Made by a program: the position numbers and the translations under genes
Notes under the pieces: generated by a model
Seen by the model: only the letters and a program-made list of their open reading frames with translations
Told to the model about the DNA's origin: nothing
The model's database searches: none
Shown here: piece by piece, positions 1 through 9,095 of the stretch
Numbering within the stretch: position 1 is the stretch's first letter
Layout of the letters: every line of letters starts with the position of its first letter
DNA from: Methanobacteriota archaeon
GTDB taxonomy: Archaea; Thermoplasmatota; Poseidoniia; Poseidoniales; Poseidoniaceae
Length of the DNA stretch: 55,825 bases
Direction of reading: 5' to 3'
Assembly (NCBI GenBank): GCA_949514915.1
Contig: CATFLP010000127.1
Span: forward strand, 1 to 55,825

Positions 1-1
1 A

Positions 2-217
2 GGTCCTGGCGGCCCTCCAAGAAGAGGCGGTCCACCAGGAAGGAGTCCAGGCGGTCCACCAGGAAGGAGTCCAGGCGGTCCACCAGGAAGGAGTCCAGGC
101 GGTCCACCAGGAAGGAGTCCAGGTGGTCCATCAAGAAAAGGGCCAAGTGGTCCTCCAAGAGGTGGTCCAAAAGGTCCTTCAAGAGGTGGCCCTCCAAGCG
201 GACCTAGGCGTAGATAA
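2..217 (+). CDS. C-terminal end of a Gly/Pro/Arg-rich protein (partial)
   Basis: The reading frame is open from the window edge to a TAA at 215-217, so only the last 71 residues are visible. They are almost entirely Gly, Pro, Arg, Ser and Lys, with four exact copies of the octapeptide GGPPGRSP followed by degenerate copies. No folded domain is visible, and this is probably a disordered basic tail. A similar basic Gly/Pro/Arg-rich tail ends the large membrane protein at 9096-12281. The upstream part of the gene lies outside the window, so no function is assigned. Confidence 0.75.
   Translation, partial: GPGGPPRRGGPPGRSPGGPPGRSPGGPPGRSPGGPPGRSPGGPSRKGPSGPPRGGPKGPSRGGPPSGPRRR
26..121 (+). repeat. 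24-bp in-frame tandem repeat, four copies
   Basis: Four head-to-tail 24-bp units (26-49, 50-73, 74-97, 98-121) each encode GGPPGRSP; diverged units follow. Because the unit is a multiple of three, changes in copy number would keep the frame. Confidence 0.9.
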
Positions 218-228
218 ATAGATATTTT

Positions 229-1152
229 TTATCTTAAACCTGCATCCTCTAATGCTTTTAGTAATACTTTTCCAATTTCAGAAGGATCATTTGCACATGA
301 GATGCCTGCTGATTCCATTGCTGAAACTTTTTCTTTTGCAGTACCTTTTCCCCCACTAATTATTGCGCCAGCATGCCCCATTCTTTTTCCAGGAGGAGCA
401 GTCATTCCAGCTACAAACCCAACAACTGGTTTTGTCATGTGTTCTGACACCCATTTTGCTGCTTCTTCTTCAGCAGTACCTCCAATTTCACCAATCATTA
501 CAACGGCTGCAGTTTCTTTATCATTTTCAAACGCACTTAGGCAATCTATGAAACCAGTGCCATTTACTGGATCTCCACCAATTCCTACACAAGTGGTTTG
601 TCCTTCACCAATACTCATAGTTTGAGCTACTGCTTCATATGTCAAAGTTCCAGATTTAGAGACAATTCCTATTCGGCCTTTAGCATGAATATGTCCAGGC
701 ATTATTCCAATTTTTGCACCACCATTTTCTCCTGGTGTAATAATCCCTGGGCAATTTGGTCCAATTAATCTAACACCTTTCTTTTCATTAACAAATGCAG
801 TTGCTTTAATCATGTCTAGTGTAGGGATTCCTTCTGTAATGCAAACTATAACTCCATTACCTTTTAGTGAATCAAAAGCATCTGCTGCTTCTATTATTGC
901 TCCTCCTGCAAATGGAGGGGGTACATAGATAACTGTAGCATCGGCATCAGTTGTTTGAATTGCTTCTTTCATGGTATTCCATACTGGAAAATCTTTACCT
1001 TGAAGATTCACAGTTTGTCCACCTTTTCCAGGTGTACAACCACCTACTATATTGGTTCCATATTCAACCATTTTGTCTGCGTGAAATTGTCCTTGTTTAC
1101 CTGTAATTCCTTGTACTAAAACCTTAGCATCTTCTTTAATCCATATAGCCAT
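229..1152 (-). CDS. sucD: Succinate-CoA ligase, alpha subunit
   Basis: This subunit of the TCA-cycle enzyme interconverts succinyl-CoA and succinate with phosphorylation of ADP or GDP. The 307-aa length is normal for the family. An N-terminal CoA-binding Rossmann region contains [10 protein letters not shown]. The active-site histidine that is transiently phosphorylated lies in [14 protein letters not shown], at about residue 260. The ATG overlaps the sucC stop by one base (TAATG), which implies translational coupling in a sucC-sucD operon. Confidence 0.95.
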   Translation of the reverse strand: MAIWIKEDAKVLVQGITGKQGQFHADKMVEYGTNIVGGCTPGKGGQTVNLQGKDFPVWNTMKEAIQTTDADATVIYVPPPFAGGAIIEAADAFDSLKGNGVIVCITEGIPTLDMIKATAFVNEKKGVRLIGPNCPGIITPGENGGAKIGIMPGHIHAKGRIGIVSKSGTLTYEAVAQTMSIGEGQTTCVGIGGDPVNGTGFIDCLSAFENDKETAAVVMIGEIGGTAEEEAAKWVSEHMTKPVVGFVAGMTAPPGKRMGHAGAIISGGKGTAKEKVSAMESAGISCANDPSEIGKVLLKALEDAGLR

Positions 1153-2360
1153 TATTCTTCCCCTCCAATTAATGAAACTATTTTTTGAGCACCTTCAGCT
1201 AATGTTTCAGCAGTATGTATATTCAAGTCACTTTCAGAAAGAATCTTTCTTCCTTCCTCAAAATTTGTTCCTACTAACCTAACTACTAATGGCACATCTA
1301 AATCTAATGCTTGTGTTGCTCCTATAACTCCTCTTGCAATAATATCACAACGCATGATGCCCCCAAAAATATTTACTAAAATTCCTTTAACCGCAGGGTC
1401 GTCAAGTATGATGCTAAATGCAGTTTTTACTTGTTCTTCGTTGGCACCTCCTCCTACATCTAAGAAATTTGCAGGCTCACCACCATATAATTTGATTACA
1501 TCCATTGTTGCCATTGCTAATCCAGCACCATTAACTAAGCAACCAATGTTACCTTCGAGTTTAACATAAGAAAGGCCCGTATCTTTTGCTTTAACTTCAG
1601 TAGCTTCTTCTTCAGAAAGATCTCTAAGTTCTAAAATATCTTGATGCCTAAATAATGCATTTTCATCAAACCCAACTTTTGCATCAAGTAATATCATCTC
1701 ATCATTAGTAGTTTTTACTAGTGGATTTATTTCAACCATAGAGCAGTCTTTTTCAACAAATAATGTAAAAAGTCCTTTAATCATTATTGCAAATGATTTA
1801 GCAGCCACATCATTTAATTCTAATGAATTACATAATGTGTTTATTTGAGAATCTAATAATCCTTTAGACAAATCTACATGAATTTTATGTATCGCTTCAG
1901 GTGTATTTTCTGCAACTTCTTCAATATCCATCCCTCCTTCTTTAGATGCCATTATTAATGGCATTCTCATTTCTCTATCTACTAAAATTGCCAAGTAATA
2001 TTCATGGGCAATAGAACACCCTGCTTCGATGTATAAGTTATTCACAATTTTCCCATTTTCGCCAGTTTGTTTTGTGACTAATTTATTTCCAAGAATTGAG
2101 CTTGCATATTTTTCAACTTCATCTTTATTAAAGGCAATTTTAACTCCTCCTTCCATTACCAATTCATTAGTTTCTGGATTGTAAAGAGAACCTTTACCTC
2201 TTCCTCCTGCATGAATTTGACTTTTAACAGCAACAATTTCAGAGCCTAAATAGTCGTAAGCATTCATAGCTTCTTGAATTGTTTTACAATGTATGCCATT
2301 TTGCACAGGTAATCCTTGCATTTTGAATAATTGTTTACCTTGATATTCGTGTATATTCAT
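1152..2360 (-). CDS. sucC: Succinate-CoA ligase, beta subunit (ATP-grasp)
   Basis: The partner of sucD carries the nucleotide-binding ATP-grasp fold. The N-terminus [12 protein letters not shown] and the motifs [16 protein letters not shown] and [10 protein letters not shown] are characteristic. The frame is open four codons further upstream from a GTG at 2372, but the conserved family start is the ATG at 2360. An A/T-rich TTTTTATT element about 30 bp upstream would suit a leaderless transcript. It is divergent from the nucleotidyltransferase gene. Confidence 0.94.
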   Translation of the reverse strand: MNIHEYQGKQLFKMQGLPVQNGIHCKTIQEAMNAYDYLGSEIVAVKSQIHAGGRGKGSLYNPETNELVMEGGVKIAFNKDEVEKYASSILGNKLVTKQTGENGKIVNNLYIEAGCSIAHEYYLAILVDREMRMPLIMASKEGGMDIEEVAENTPEAIHKIHVDLSKGLLDSQINTLCNSLELNDVAAKSFAIMIKGLFTLFVEKDCSMVEINPLVKTTNDEMILLDAKVGFDENALFRHQDILELRDLSEEEATEVKAKDTGLSYVKLEGNIGCLVNGAGLAMATMDVIKLYGGEPANFLDVGGGANEEQVKTAFSIILDDPAVKGILVNIFGGIMRCDIIARGVIGATQALDLDVPLVVRLVGTNFEEGRKILSESDLNIHTAETLAEGAQKIVSLIGGEE

Positions 2361-2445
2361 TTGCCCACACACTGCCCAATAAAAACACGTCTTTGAACTA
2401 ATCTATAGTCGCTTTGTTTATGACAACCTAGTCTTTCGCAGTGTT

Positions 2446-3441
2446 GTGCAAGTAATTGTATTGGCGGGAGGTTTTGGTTCAAGGCTTGCTCCTTGGACTT
2501 CACATGTACCGAAACCTCTACTTCCAATGTTGGATAAAACATTAGTTGAAAGAGTATTAGATTTATTACCAATAGACGAAGTAGATAGAGTAATTATCGC
2601 AGCAGGTTATCGTGTAAATGATATTAAAAATTATTTTGATAGTCTTAAATTACCATTTGAAATTATAGTACAACCAGAAAAAGAGCCTTTGGGTACTGGG
2701 GGAGCCATTGCAAATTGTAAGGATTTTATCACAGACACATTTTTAGTAATTAATGGAGATTTGATTACTAGTGTTGATATTAAATCCTTAGTCAATGAAC
2801 ATAAAAAAGCGGGAGTTTTAGCTACAATTTCACTTTTTGAAGTTGAAGATCCAACTCGTTTTGGAGTAGTTAAATTAACTAATGAAGATAAAATAATACA
2901 ATTTCAGGAAAAACCAACATTAGAAGAAGCATTTAGTAATTTAATAAATGCAGGAACCTATGTACTCGAACCTGAAATTTTTGACATAATGCCCTCAGGT
3001 GCTCATAGTATGGAAAGAGATGTATTTACGAAAATAGCACCATTGGGGGAAATGCTTGGTTTTGAATTTGATGGATATTTTGTTGATGCAGGAACACCAC
3101 CTTCATGGTTAGAATCTTGTCGTACTTGTTTTTTAGATAATCGTTGGGATTTAGGTGAAAAACAAGGAAATAATTGGATTGGAGTTGATTCTATTGTGAT
3201 TGGTGCAAATCTTATAGATTCCTTTATTTCAAATAATTGTATTTTAGAAAAGTCAACAATTGTTAATTCTTGTGTTCTTAAAAATGTAAGAATCAAAGGA
3301 GGATGTAGTCTTAGGAACACTTTAGTTGGTGAGAACGCAAAAATTGGTGAAAATTGTGATTTGGAAAATGTAATTGTTGATTACAATGCCATAGTTCCAG
3401 ATGGTTGGAAACAGTCTGGTGGAAGGTATCCTAATCAGTGA
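2446..3441 (+). CDS. Sugar-phosphate nucleotidyltransferase with left-handed beta-helix domain
   Basis: The N-terminal NTP-transferase domain begins with the pyrophosphorylase signature VLAGGFGSRLAPWT and a downstream PKPLLPM motif; INGDL is the metal-binding segment. From about residue 240 onward, hexapeptide-like repeats (VIGANLI, CILEKS, TLVGENAKIGENC) form a short left-handed beta-helix. The enzyme should activate a sugar-1-phosphate (mannose-1-P guanylyl- or glucose-1-P thymidylyl/uridylyl-transferase type); the substrate cannot be read from sequence. Translation starts at GTG. A TTTATG element about 28 bp upstream and the lack of a ribosome-binding site suggest a leaderless mRNA. Confidence 0.85.
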   Translation: MQVIVLAGGFGSRLAPWTSHVPKPLLPMLDKTLVERVLDLLPIDEVDRVIIAAGYRVNDIKNYFDSLKLPFEIIVQPEKEPLGTGGAIANCKDFITDTFLVINGDLITSVDIKSLVNEHKKAGVLATISLFEVEDPTRFGVVKLTNEDKIIQFQEKPTLEEAFSNLINAGTYVLEPEIFDIMPSGAHSMERDVFTKIAPLGEMLGFEFDGYFVDAGTPPSWLESCRTCFLDNRWDLGEKQGNNWIGVDSIVIGANLIDSFISNNCILEKSTIVNSCVLKNVRIKGGCSLRNTLVGENAKIGENCDLENVIVDYNAIVPDGWKQSGGRYPNQ

Positions 3442-3473
3442 AAGTCAAAAAGTAGATGCTTCTGCTATGCTCA

Positions 3474-4145
3474 ATGACCAAACCAATAATTTGTGTAAAT
3501 TTTAAGATTCATCCACAAGCATACGGGGAAGAGGCTGAAAAATTGGCAAGGATTATGGCTAAAGTTTCTAAAGAATTTGGCGTTAAACTTGTTGCTGCTG
3601 TTTCAGCTTTCGATTTATCTCCAATTGTTTCAAAAGTTGATGGTTTAGAGGTTTGGAGTCAACATTTAGATGCAATAGATGTAGGAAGTTATACAGGATT
3701 ATTACAACCAAAAAATGCGTATTATCATGGTGCTAAAGGAACTTTACTAAATCATGCAGAAAACCAAATTCCATTAGAACAGATTGAAAAAACATTGAAT
3801 TTAATTCCTGATGGGATGGTGACTTGTGTTTGTGCGGCAGATGTTGAACAAGCGAGAGCTATTGCTGCTTTTGGTCCAGATATGATTGCAGTTGAACCTC
3901 CAGAATTAATAGGAGGAGATATATCTGTAACAACTGCAGACCCAGAGATCATTAAAAATACAGTGCTTGCAGTAAAATCAGTGAATCCAAAGGTGGATGT
4001 ATTAACTGGTGCTGGAGTAAAAAATGGAGATGATGTTAAAATGGCAATAAAATTAGGAACTATTGGAGTTTTACTTGCATCTGGTGTTACAAAGTCAGAA
4101 GATCCAGAATCGGTTCTAAGAGATTTATGTTCTTCATTAAAATAA
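3474..4145 (+). CDS. tpiA: Triosephosphate isomerase, archaeal type
   Basis: This glycolytic enzyme interconverts glyceraldehyde-3-phosphate and dihydroxyacetone phosphate. The short archaeal form (224 aa) is recognised from substrate-binding Lys11 (VNFKIHP), catalytic His94 (LLNHAEN) and catalytic Glu141 (VEPPELIGG), with a phosphate-binding GAGVKNGDD near the C-terminus. An upstream in-frame ATG at 3456 would add MLLLCS, but the ATG at 3474 matches the family N-terminus. It lies 32 bp after the nucleotidyltransferase, probably co-transcribed, and is convergent with the next gene. Confidence 0.93.
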   Translation: MTKPIICVNFKIHPQAYGEEAEKLARIMAKVSKEFGVKLVAAVSAFDLSPIVSKVDGLEVWSQHLDAIDVGSYTGLLQPKNAYYHGAKGTLLNHAENQIPLEQIEKTLNLIPDGMVTCVCAADVEQARAIAAFGPDMIAVEPPELIGGDISVTTADPEIIKNTVLAVKSVNPKVDVLTGAGVKNGDDVKMAIKLGTIGVLLASGVTKSEDPESVLRDLCSSLK

Positions 4146-4152
4146 TATTTTC

Positions 4153-6546
4153 TTAAATATTAAGAAGATGAATAGATGAACTGATAGCCATTAAAATTCC
4201 TATTGGTATAATTAGAATTCCAACATATCTTGAAATATATGGTTCACTTAGATTTCCAAATAATGTACTTATTTTTCCAAAAGAGGCGCCAAATACTCTA
4301 CCAAATAGAACATTAATGCCCAAGAAAATTAAAGCAGTGATTAATGCAAATAACCCTCCAATTATGCCAAATAAATTAGTAATCATTGGGGTAGTGACCA
4401 TTTGCACAAAGAACATTGGATATATTGTCCAGGAGATCCAACCTACAAAAACACCTAATTCAATATCTCTTGTAGTTGTATTTTCACCTCTGTTTTGACG
4501 ATATAATTGTGGTAATAATGGATAAATCTTTTTCACTAAAAAGTTAACTTCTGGAATTTTTTGTAACCATATTAATGATATGCCGTGCCATAAAATCCAA
4601 ACAGAAAGAATTAATTCTACAATCCACCACATTCCTGGAGAAAATCCAATAATTGAAAAAATTATTTGAGGTAATGCGATGATTAAGGCACCTATCGCTC
4701 CTCCTATGATAGTTCCAAACCAAATAGAACCAGGGAATAGTGCATTTTCATTTTCTTCTTCATATTCAACATCTTCTTCTTTATTTGGAAGGCCATAAAA
4801 AATTCCAGGAATCCCCGCGATTAATATTAGCCCTAATAATGATGTGATTGAATTGTAAGATCCACCAGAACCAACTTTTTCTAATTCTTCAATAATCTCA
4901 TCTTTTCCTGCAAAACTAGGTTTTAGCCAAGAAATTGTACCAGATTTATCGATAATTAATATTGCATCACCTGAACCTGTAGGGAATTGAGATGCTATAT
5001 CTGCCTCACCAATATCCATTAATAGTGGCCAAGATCCATTTACAATTGTTGCATGGAAATCTAAATCAATTAATCGAACATTATTTCCTGTAGCTAGTTG
5101 TGCAATTGCAATATTCTGTTCACTTTCCATTAAAAGTTTAAACTCATTATATTGCTGTTGTGAATTTGGAGATCCTATCTGATATACTCCCAATACTAAA
5201 GCGTCTTTACCATCTAATAATTCATTCAGGCTTACAGAATCACCAGAGTGAGTTAAAAGATCAAAATTCGGAATTGGTCCATTTTCTCTGTAGAATGTTT
5301 TTCCTATATTTTCTATTTGTGATGCCCATGGAATTAATACTAATGTCATTAAAAGTAGAATTACCATTACTGGCCAAGGCATGATTCCAGAACCACGTAA
5401 TGAAAAACCAATAAAACAAATCAAACTTAAAAACCAAATAATGCAAAGTAACATTGTAGCGGAAACGCCATCAGTATCTGGATTTTCTACACCAAAACGG
5501 TAAGATGATTGAATAAATGAAACACTTACTCCAGACATTTTGTCTGCATCGGGACATTTTGAAACTGATGATGTATCCCAATCACTCATGTCTACAGATC
5601 GAATACAAGATTTCAATAAATGATGACCTGGCATTAATTGAATTTCCCCAACCCAGGTTAATGCAGTTCTATTTCCTTCTACAGTAGTATTTCCATCTGG
5701 TTTATCAAAATGCTCAATAAATTGATCCAAAGTATTTGTATCATAAACATCTTCATCTATTGGTCCCCAAACAAATAAATCAAAATGGCTTAAATCATAA
5801 TCATCCATTCCCCATGGAGAATATGGAATGAATTTCATATGAGGTATACGATTATCATCCACCTCAACAGTAAGATTTGGTTTTAATAAATCACCCTGAA
5901 TAACAATTCCAGTTGTTGTTTCTAAGCCACCCCACCAAAGAGTTGCTCTAGTAAATGCACAAGGGTGAGATACGGCCACAGCTAATTCAAAGGAATCACC
6001 TTCATTAATCAGTAAATTTGTATCAAAAATTTCAGTAGAATATTTTCTAATTTCAGTATGTCTTAATACGCCTTCGGAAGTTATAGTATCTTGTAGAATA
6101 CCATTTCCTCCTAATGATACATCAACATCAAATGATGTTACAGTACCTGTGCATAGTGATGCTTGAGCAGAACTCCCAACAGTTAAACTAACAAATAAAT
6201 CAACACTAATATTTGAGGAAATATTCATTGTTTCTGTAGCAGGTTTAGATGAAATTTCAAATAAAAGATTTGATTCAGGTCCAAATTCAATGTTTCCGAG
6301 TGGTTCTGCTGACGTTGGATAATTACGATCTAGTTTTGTTTCAAATTGTGCAGGGTCTTCTTCAGTAGGTAATTCTTGAACATAAATCATATGCTGTTCA
6401 GGTAATTTCCAACTTTCTGTCCCCAAAGGAATTGTTTCATCATCTTCATCCTCTTCAGCAGCTAGCGATTGGGTTGGGATAATCAAAATAGAAATAATCA
6501 GAAGCAGGAAAAAACTGATTTTCCTCCGCTTAACTGTTCCATCCAT
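4153..6546 (-). CDS. Secreted/membrane protein with cysteine-less thioredoxin-like domain and C-terminal membrane domain
   Basis: This 797-aa protein has an N-terminal signal segment (residues ~8-30), an acidic stretch EEDEDDE, and a beta-rich extracellular region to about 360. Two membrane helices follow at ~362-405, then a redoxin-like domain at ~420-560. The C-terminus from about 570 has several more membrane helices in a layout reminiscent of DsbD/CcdA proteins, but this is not a firm match. In the redoxin domain, where a CxxC would stand, the sequence is S459-P-N-S462, so a disulfide catalyst seems excluded. A GAGGTG ribosome-binding site lies two bases before the ATG. The function is unknown. 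Confidence 0.7.
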   Translation of the reverse strand: MDGTVKRRKISFFLLLIISILIIPTQSLAAEEDEDDETIPLGTESWKLPEQHMIYVQELPTEEDPAQFETKLDRNYPTSAEPLGNIEFGPESNLLFEISSKPATETMNISSNISVDLFVSLTVGSSAQASLCTGTVTSFDVDVSLGGNGILQDTITSEGVLRHTEIRKYSTEIFDTNLLINEGDSFELAVAVSHPCAFTRATLWWGGLETTTGIVIQGDLLKPNLTVEVDDNRIPHMKFIPYSPWGMDDYDLSHFDLFVWGPIDEDVYDTNTLDQFIEHFDKPDGNTTVEGNRTALTWVGEIQLMPGHHLLKSCIRSVDMSDWDTSSVSKCPDADKMSGVSVSFIQSSYRFGVENPDTDGVSATMLLCIIWFLSLICFIGFSLRGSGIMPWPVMVILLLMTLVLIPWASQIENIGKTFYRENGPIPNFDLLTHSGDSVSLNELLDGKDALVLGVYQIGSPNSQQQYNEFKLLMESEQNIAIAQLATGNNVRLIDLDFHATIVNGSWPLLMDIGEADIASQFPTGSGDAILIIDKSGTISWLKPSFAGKDEIIEELEKVGSGGSYNSITSLLGLILIAGIPGIFYGLPNKEEDVEYEEENENALFPGSIWFGTIIGGAIGALIIALPQIIFSIIGFSPGMWWIVELILSVWILWHGISLIWLQKIPEVNFLVKKIYPLLPQLYRQNRGENTTTRDIELGVFVGWISWTIYPMFFVQMVTTPMITNLFGIIGGLFALITALIFLGINVLFGRVFGASFGKISTLFGNLSEPYISRYVGILIIPIGILMAISSSIHLLNI

Positions 6547-6592
6547 GACACCTCGAGCAGTGATTAGTTGAATAATTAGCCCTTCAAATAAT

Positions 6593-7357
6593 TCAAAATA
6601 TTACAAAAATGATAGTAAATAATAATCCAAATCCTATTGCTGCATTATTTACTCCTCCTTTTGAAATCCATCCTCTATTTTCGAAAAGAGCACCAATTAA
6701 ACTATCAAATTGACATCCTAACCAACCAGCAATAATTGAGATTATAGACCAGTAAATTCCCGTAGTTAATTCAAACTCACTTGGAACCCAAGCAAAAATA
6801 AATCCAGATAACCCAATCATTAAACTTCCAATAAATGCTGCTTTTTGTCCTGTTGGTGAAAAACCACCATTTGTGCCTGGAGGCACCGTGTTATTTGATA
6901 AAATCAATTTCACTCTTGGATCAAGACATCCGAATTCTGATGCCCAAGTATCTGCTGATGCCACACAAACTGTTGAAATAAAGAGTGGTAATGTTAATGT
7001 CCAATCTTGAATTAAGAAAGCAAAAATTGCTACAGTGCCTGGAATCCCACCATTTGAAATAACATTTTTCCATCCGCGAGAACCATCATTGGACTCATTT
7101 ACTCCTAACTTTGTTTTTCTTTCCCAGCCCCATTTTGTTGCTAAATGGGCAGAAATAAGAAAAGTAAGTAGAATTACTAACCAAGACCAATGTCCTAAGC
7201 ATCCAATAATTGTTCCGAGACTTGCAGCTGCTAGAATCCCTTTTGCATCTAGAACTTTTGCAATGGTTGATAGTGAAATCAAAACTAAAATAATTCCGAA
7301 TGTAATCTGAATGTTTAAGGACGTAAATCCACCAGGAAGTTCACCACCAGTTATCAT
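6593..7357 (-). CDS. DUF92 family integral membrane protein
   Basis: This 254-aa, mostly hydrophobic protein has the DUF92 hallmarks: AKVLDAKGILAA near the N-terminus, a central SNGGIPGT loop, ADTWASEFG, and a C-terminal NNAAIGFG segment. Plant members (VTE6) phosphorylate phytyl phosphate, so archaeal members may act on prenyl phosphates for lipid synthesis, but that is only an analogy. The start is ATG at 7357, 27 bp after the PrsW gene, so the two are probably co-transcribed. Confidence 0.8.
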   Translation of the reverse strand: MITGGELPGGFTSLNIQITFGIILVLISLSTIAKVLDAKGILAAASLGTIIGCLGHWSWLVILLTFLISAHLATKWGWERKTKLGVNESNDGSRGWKNVISNGGIPGTVAIFAFLIQDWTLTLPLFISTVCVASADTWASEFGCLDPRVKLILSNNTVPPGTNGGFSPTGQKAAFIGSLMIGLSGFIFAWVPSEFELTTGIYWSIISIIAGWLGCQFDSLIGALFENRGWISKGGVNNAAIGFGLLFTIIFVIF

Positions 7358-7384
7358 CGGAATAGTATAATCGATGAAGATTAT

Positions 7385-8881
7385 CTATACCATCTTATCG
7401 GGCAATGATTTGACATTATTGACAATTAACTTACCAATTAGGAGTAATCCACTTATTAGGATTAAAATCCATAAAAGGCTTCCAATAGTTGAAATAATTA
7501 TGTTTTCTGTGAATTTATTTAATAAATAATCAATTAAGAAACTACTTCCATTCCAAAAAGAGTGTCCTAAAATAGCTAATATCAATCCTAAACTCAGAGT
7601 TTGTGGTAAGTTATTTGATTTGTGTTCCGAAATATTCTCTTCTTTTTTGAAGAATATGATATTTTCAGTTACATTAAGTTCTATTGATTCTTCAATATTA
7701 TTCGTAGTTTCTATGATTTCATTAGTTTTCGAGTCTATTAATTGCCATTTATTTTCTAAGATATTATCCTTTTTATGACTCATATTATTTCTATCGGTAT
7801 CATTCTTTAAAATATACCAAGCAAATCCAATTCCTGTTAATCCAGTCCATAATGCGTGTCCTGGTATGGAACCTATTGCTCTTATGAGTGATGTTATTGT
7901 GAAACTTAATGGTCCGCCAGTCCAAGAAAGTGCAATGTATTGTAAATTTTCTAACATTGCAAAACCTAACCCTACTGTAATGCCGATTTCAAATCCCCTT
8001 CTTGGACTATCAATAAATTCTCTACACCACCATATGGCGGCTAATTTACAAATTTCCTCGCCAATTGGGGCAATTAATGAAAGTAGTAAAAGTTGAGATA
8101 GTGGTGAATCTAAACCAAATATCCCTGTGAAAAAGATATCTCCAGATGTATTAATCAATAGTGCAGGAATTGTGCAAATCATACCAGCAACAAGAGCAGA
8201 TTCTGCACGATATCCAGTAGTTGGCATATTCAAAGTTCTAGCAGAATAACTCCACCATGCAAATACAGGAATACTAAAGCCAGCAAGCCAAGTTGGAATA
8301 ACAAAAATAATAGTAGTTATTACAATAAAATCAGAGGGGTTATTCAATAATGCAATAAAGATCAATAATGAAATTAGCATTGTTGAAGCAAAAATCATCC
8401 AGAGTTTTTTTGATGGTGGCATATCTAATAGTCCTGAATCATGAACTAAATGATGAGAAAATTTTGTGGGTATAGGAGTAACTAAAGTTTCATTATTTGG
8501 TAAGATATGTGTTTTTTTCCCTTCCTCATTTGGAATTGCTAATTTAATATGGATTAATCTTGGTCTTCTAATCCAGAAGAAAATAAATAATAATGGTAAA
8601 GAACAAAATAAACCAATATAAGACATGAAAATACCTTCAAATTCTCCGAGATATAGTCCGAAAAAGATCATAAGGATTGATTGAGATAATAGATATGTAA
8701 TAATAACTAATCCTACAATTCTTTTTACAATTGCCCAAGGTTTACTCATCTGTGAAAGAATTAATTCATTTTGGGTGTGTGTCATTTTTTCTCTAAATAA
8801 TTCCCTTGGATTATTGGTAATTAAAACGGGTTGCGGAGTTAGCCCCCGGGTTGAATTTTGTACTTCTTCTCCGGGTTCCAC
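7385..8881 (-). CDS. PrsW-family intramembrane metalloprotease
   Basis: This polytopic protein of 498 aa carries the three PrsW motifs in order: PIGEEICKL (the EExxK metal-binding glutamates), GFAMLENLQY, and PGHALWTG. Families of this type cleave membrane-embedded substrates; in Bacillus the target is an anti-sigma factor, and the archaeal target is unknown. A hydrophilic insert near residues 350-410 separates the catalytic core from two more C-terminal helices. The start is GTG at 8881 with no ribosome-binding site. A TTTATTA element about 20 bp upstream points to a leaderless message. Confidence 0.82.
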   Translation of the reverse strand: MEPGEEVQNSTRGLTPQPVLITNNPRELFREKMTHTQNELILSQMSKPWAIVKRIVGLVIITYLLSQSILMIFFGLYLGEFEGIFMSYIGLFCSLPLLFIFFWIRRPRLIHIKLAIPNEEGKKTHILPNNETLVTPIPTKFSHHLVHDSGLLDMPPSKKLWMIFASTMLISLLIFIALLNNPSDFIVITTIIFVIPTWLAGFSIPVFAWWSYSARTLNMPTTGYRAESALVAGMICTIPALLINTSGDIFFTGIFGLDSPLSQLLLLSLIAPIGEEICKLAAIWWCREFIDSPRRGFEIGITVGLGFAMLENLQYIALSWTGGPLSFTITSLIRAIGSIPGHALWTGLTGIGFAWYILKNDTDRNNMSHKKDNILENKWQLIDSKTNEIIETTNNIEESIELNVTENIIFFKKEENISEHKSNNLPQTLSLGLILAILGHSFWNGSSFLIDYLLNKFTENIIISTIGSLLWILILISGLLLIGKLIVNNVKSLPDKMV

Positions 8882-9095
8882 AAACTGTGATATGTTTATT
8901 ATTAGTAAGTATATCTAAAAAATTGCTACTCAGTTCGCCCATCAGTCGTCATTAAAACAGCAGTCGGATTAAGCGTTCATCACTGTAGCAAGTCAACCTA
9001 AAGGTCATAATAATTAGACTAATCTATTCTTATTTGTTATTTTGAAAGTTTTTATTATAGAGAAGGTTTGTAGTGTTAACAGTGTTTCGATACTA

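Noticed and set aside
26-121. Regular repeats as a CRISPR array
   Set aside because: Units are directly adjacent without spacers and are in frame within a coding sequence.
2357-2572. Minus-strand reading frame across the start of the nucleotidyltransferase
   Set aside because: It overlaps the conserved GGFGSR signature region and the divergent promoter region, and its composition is not protein-like.
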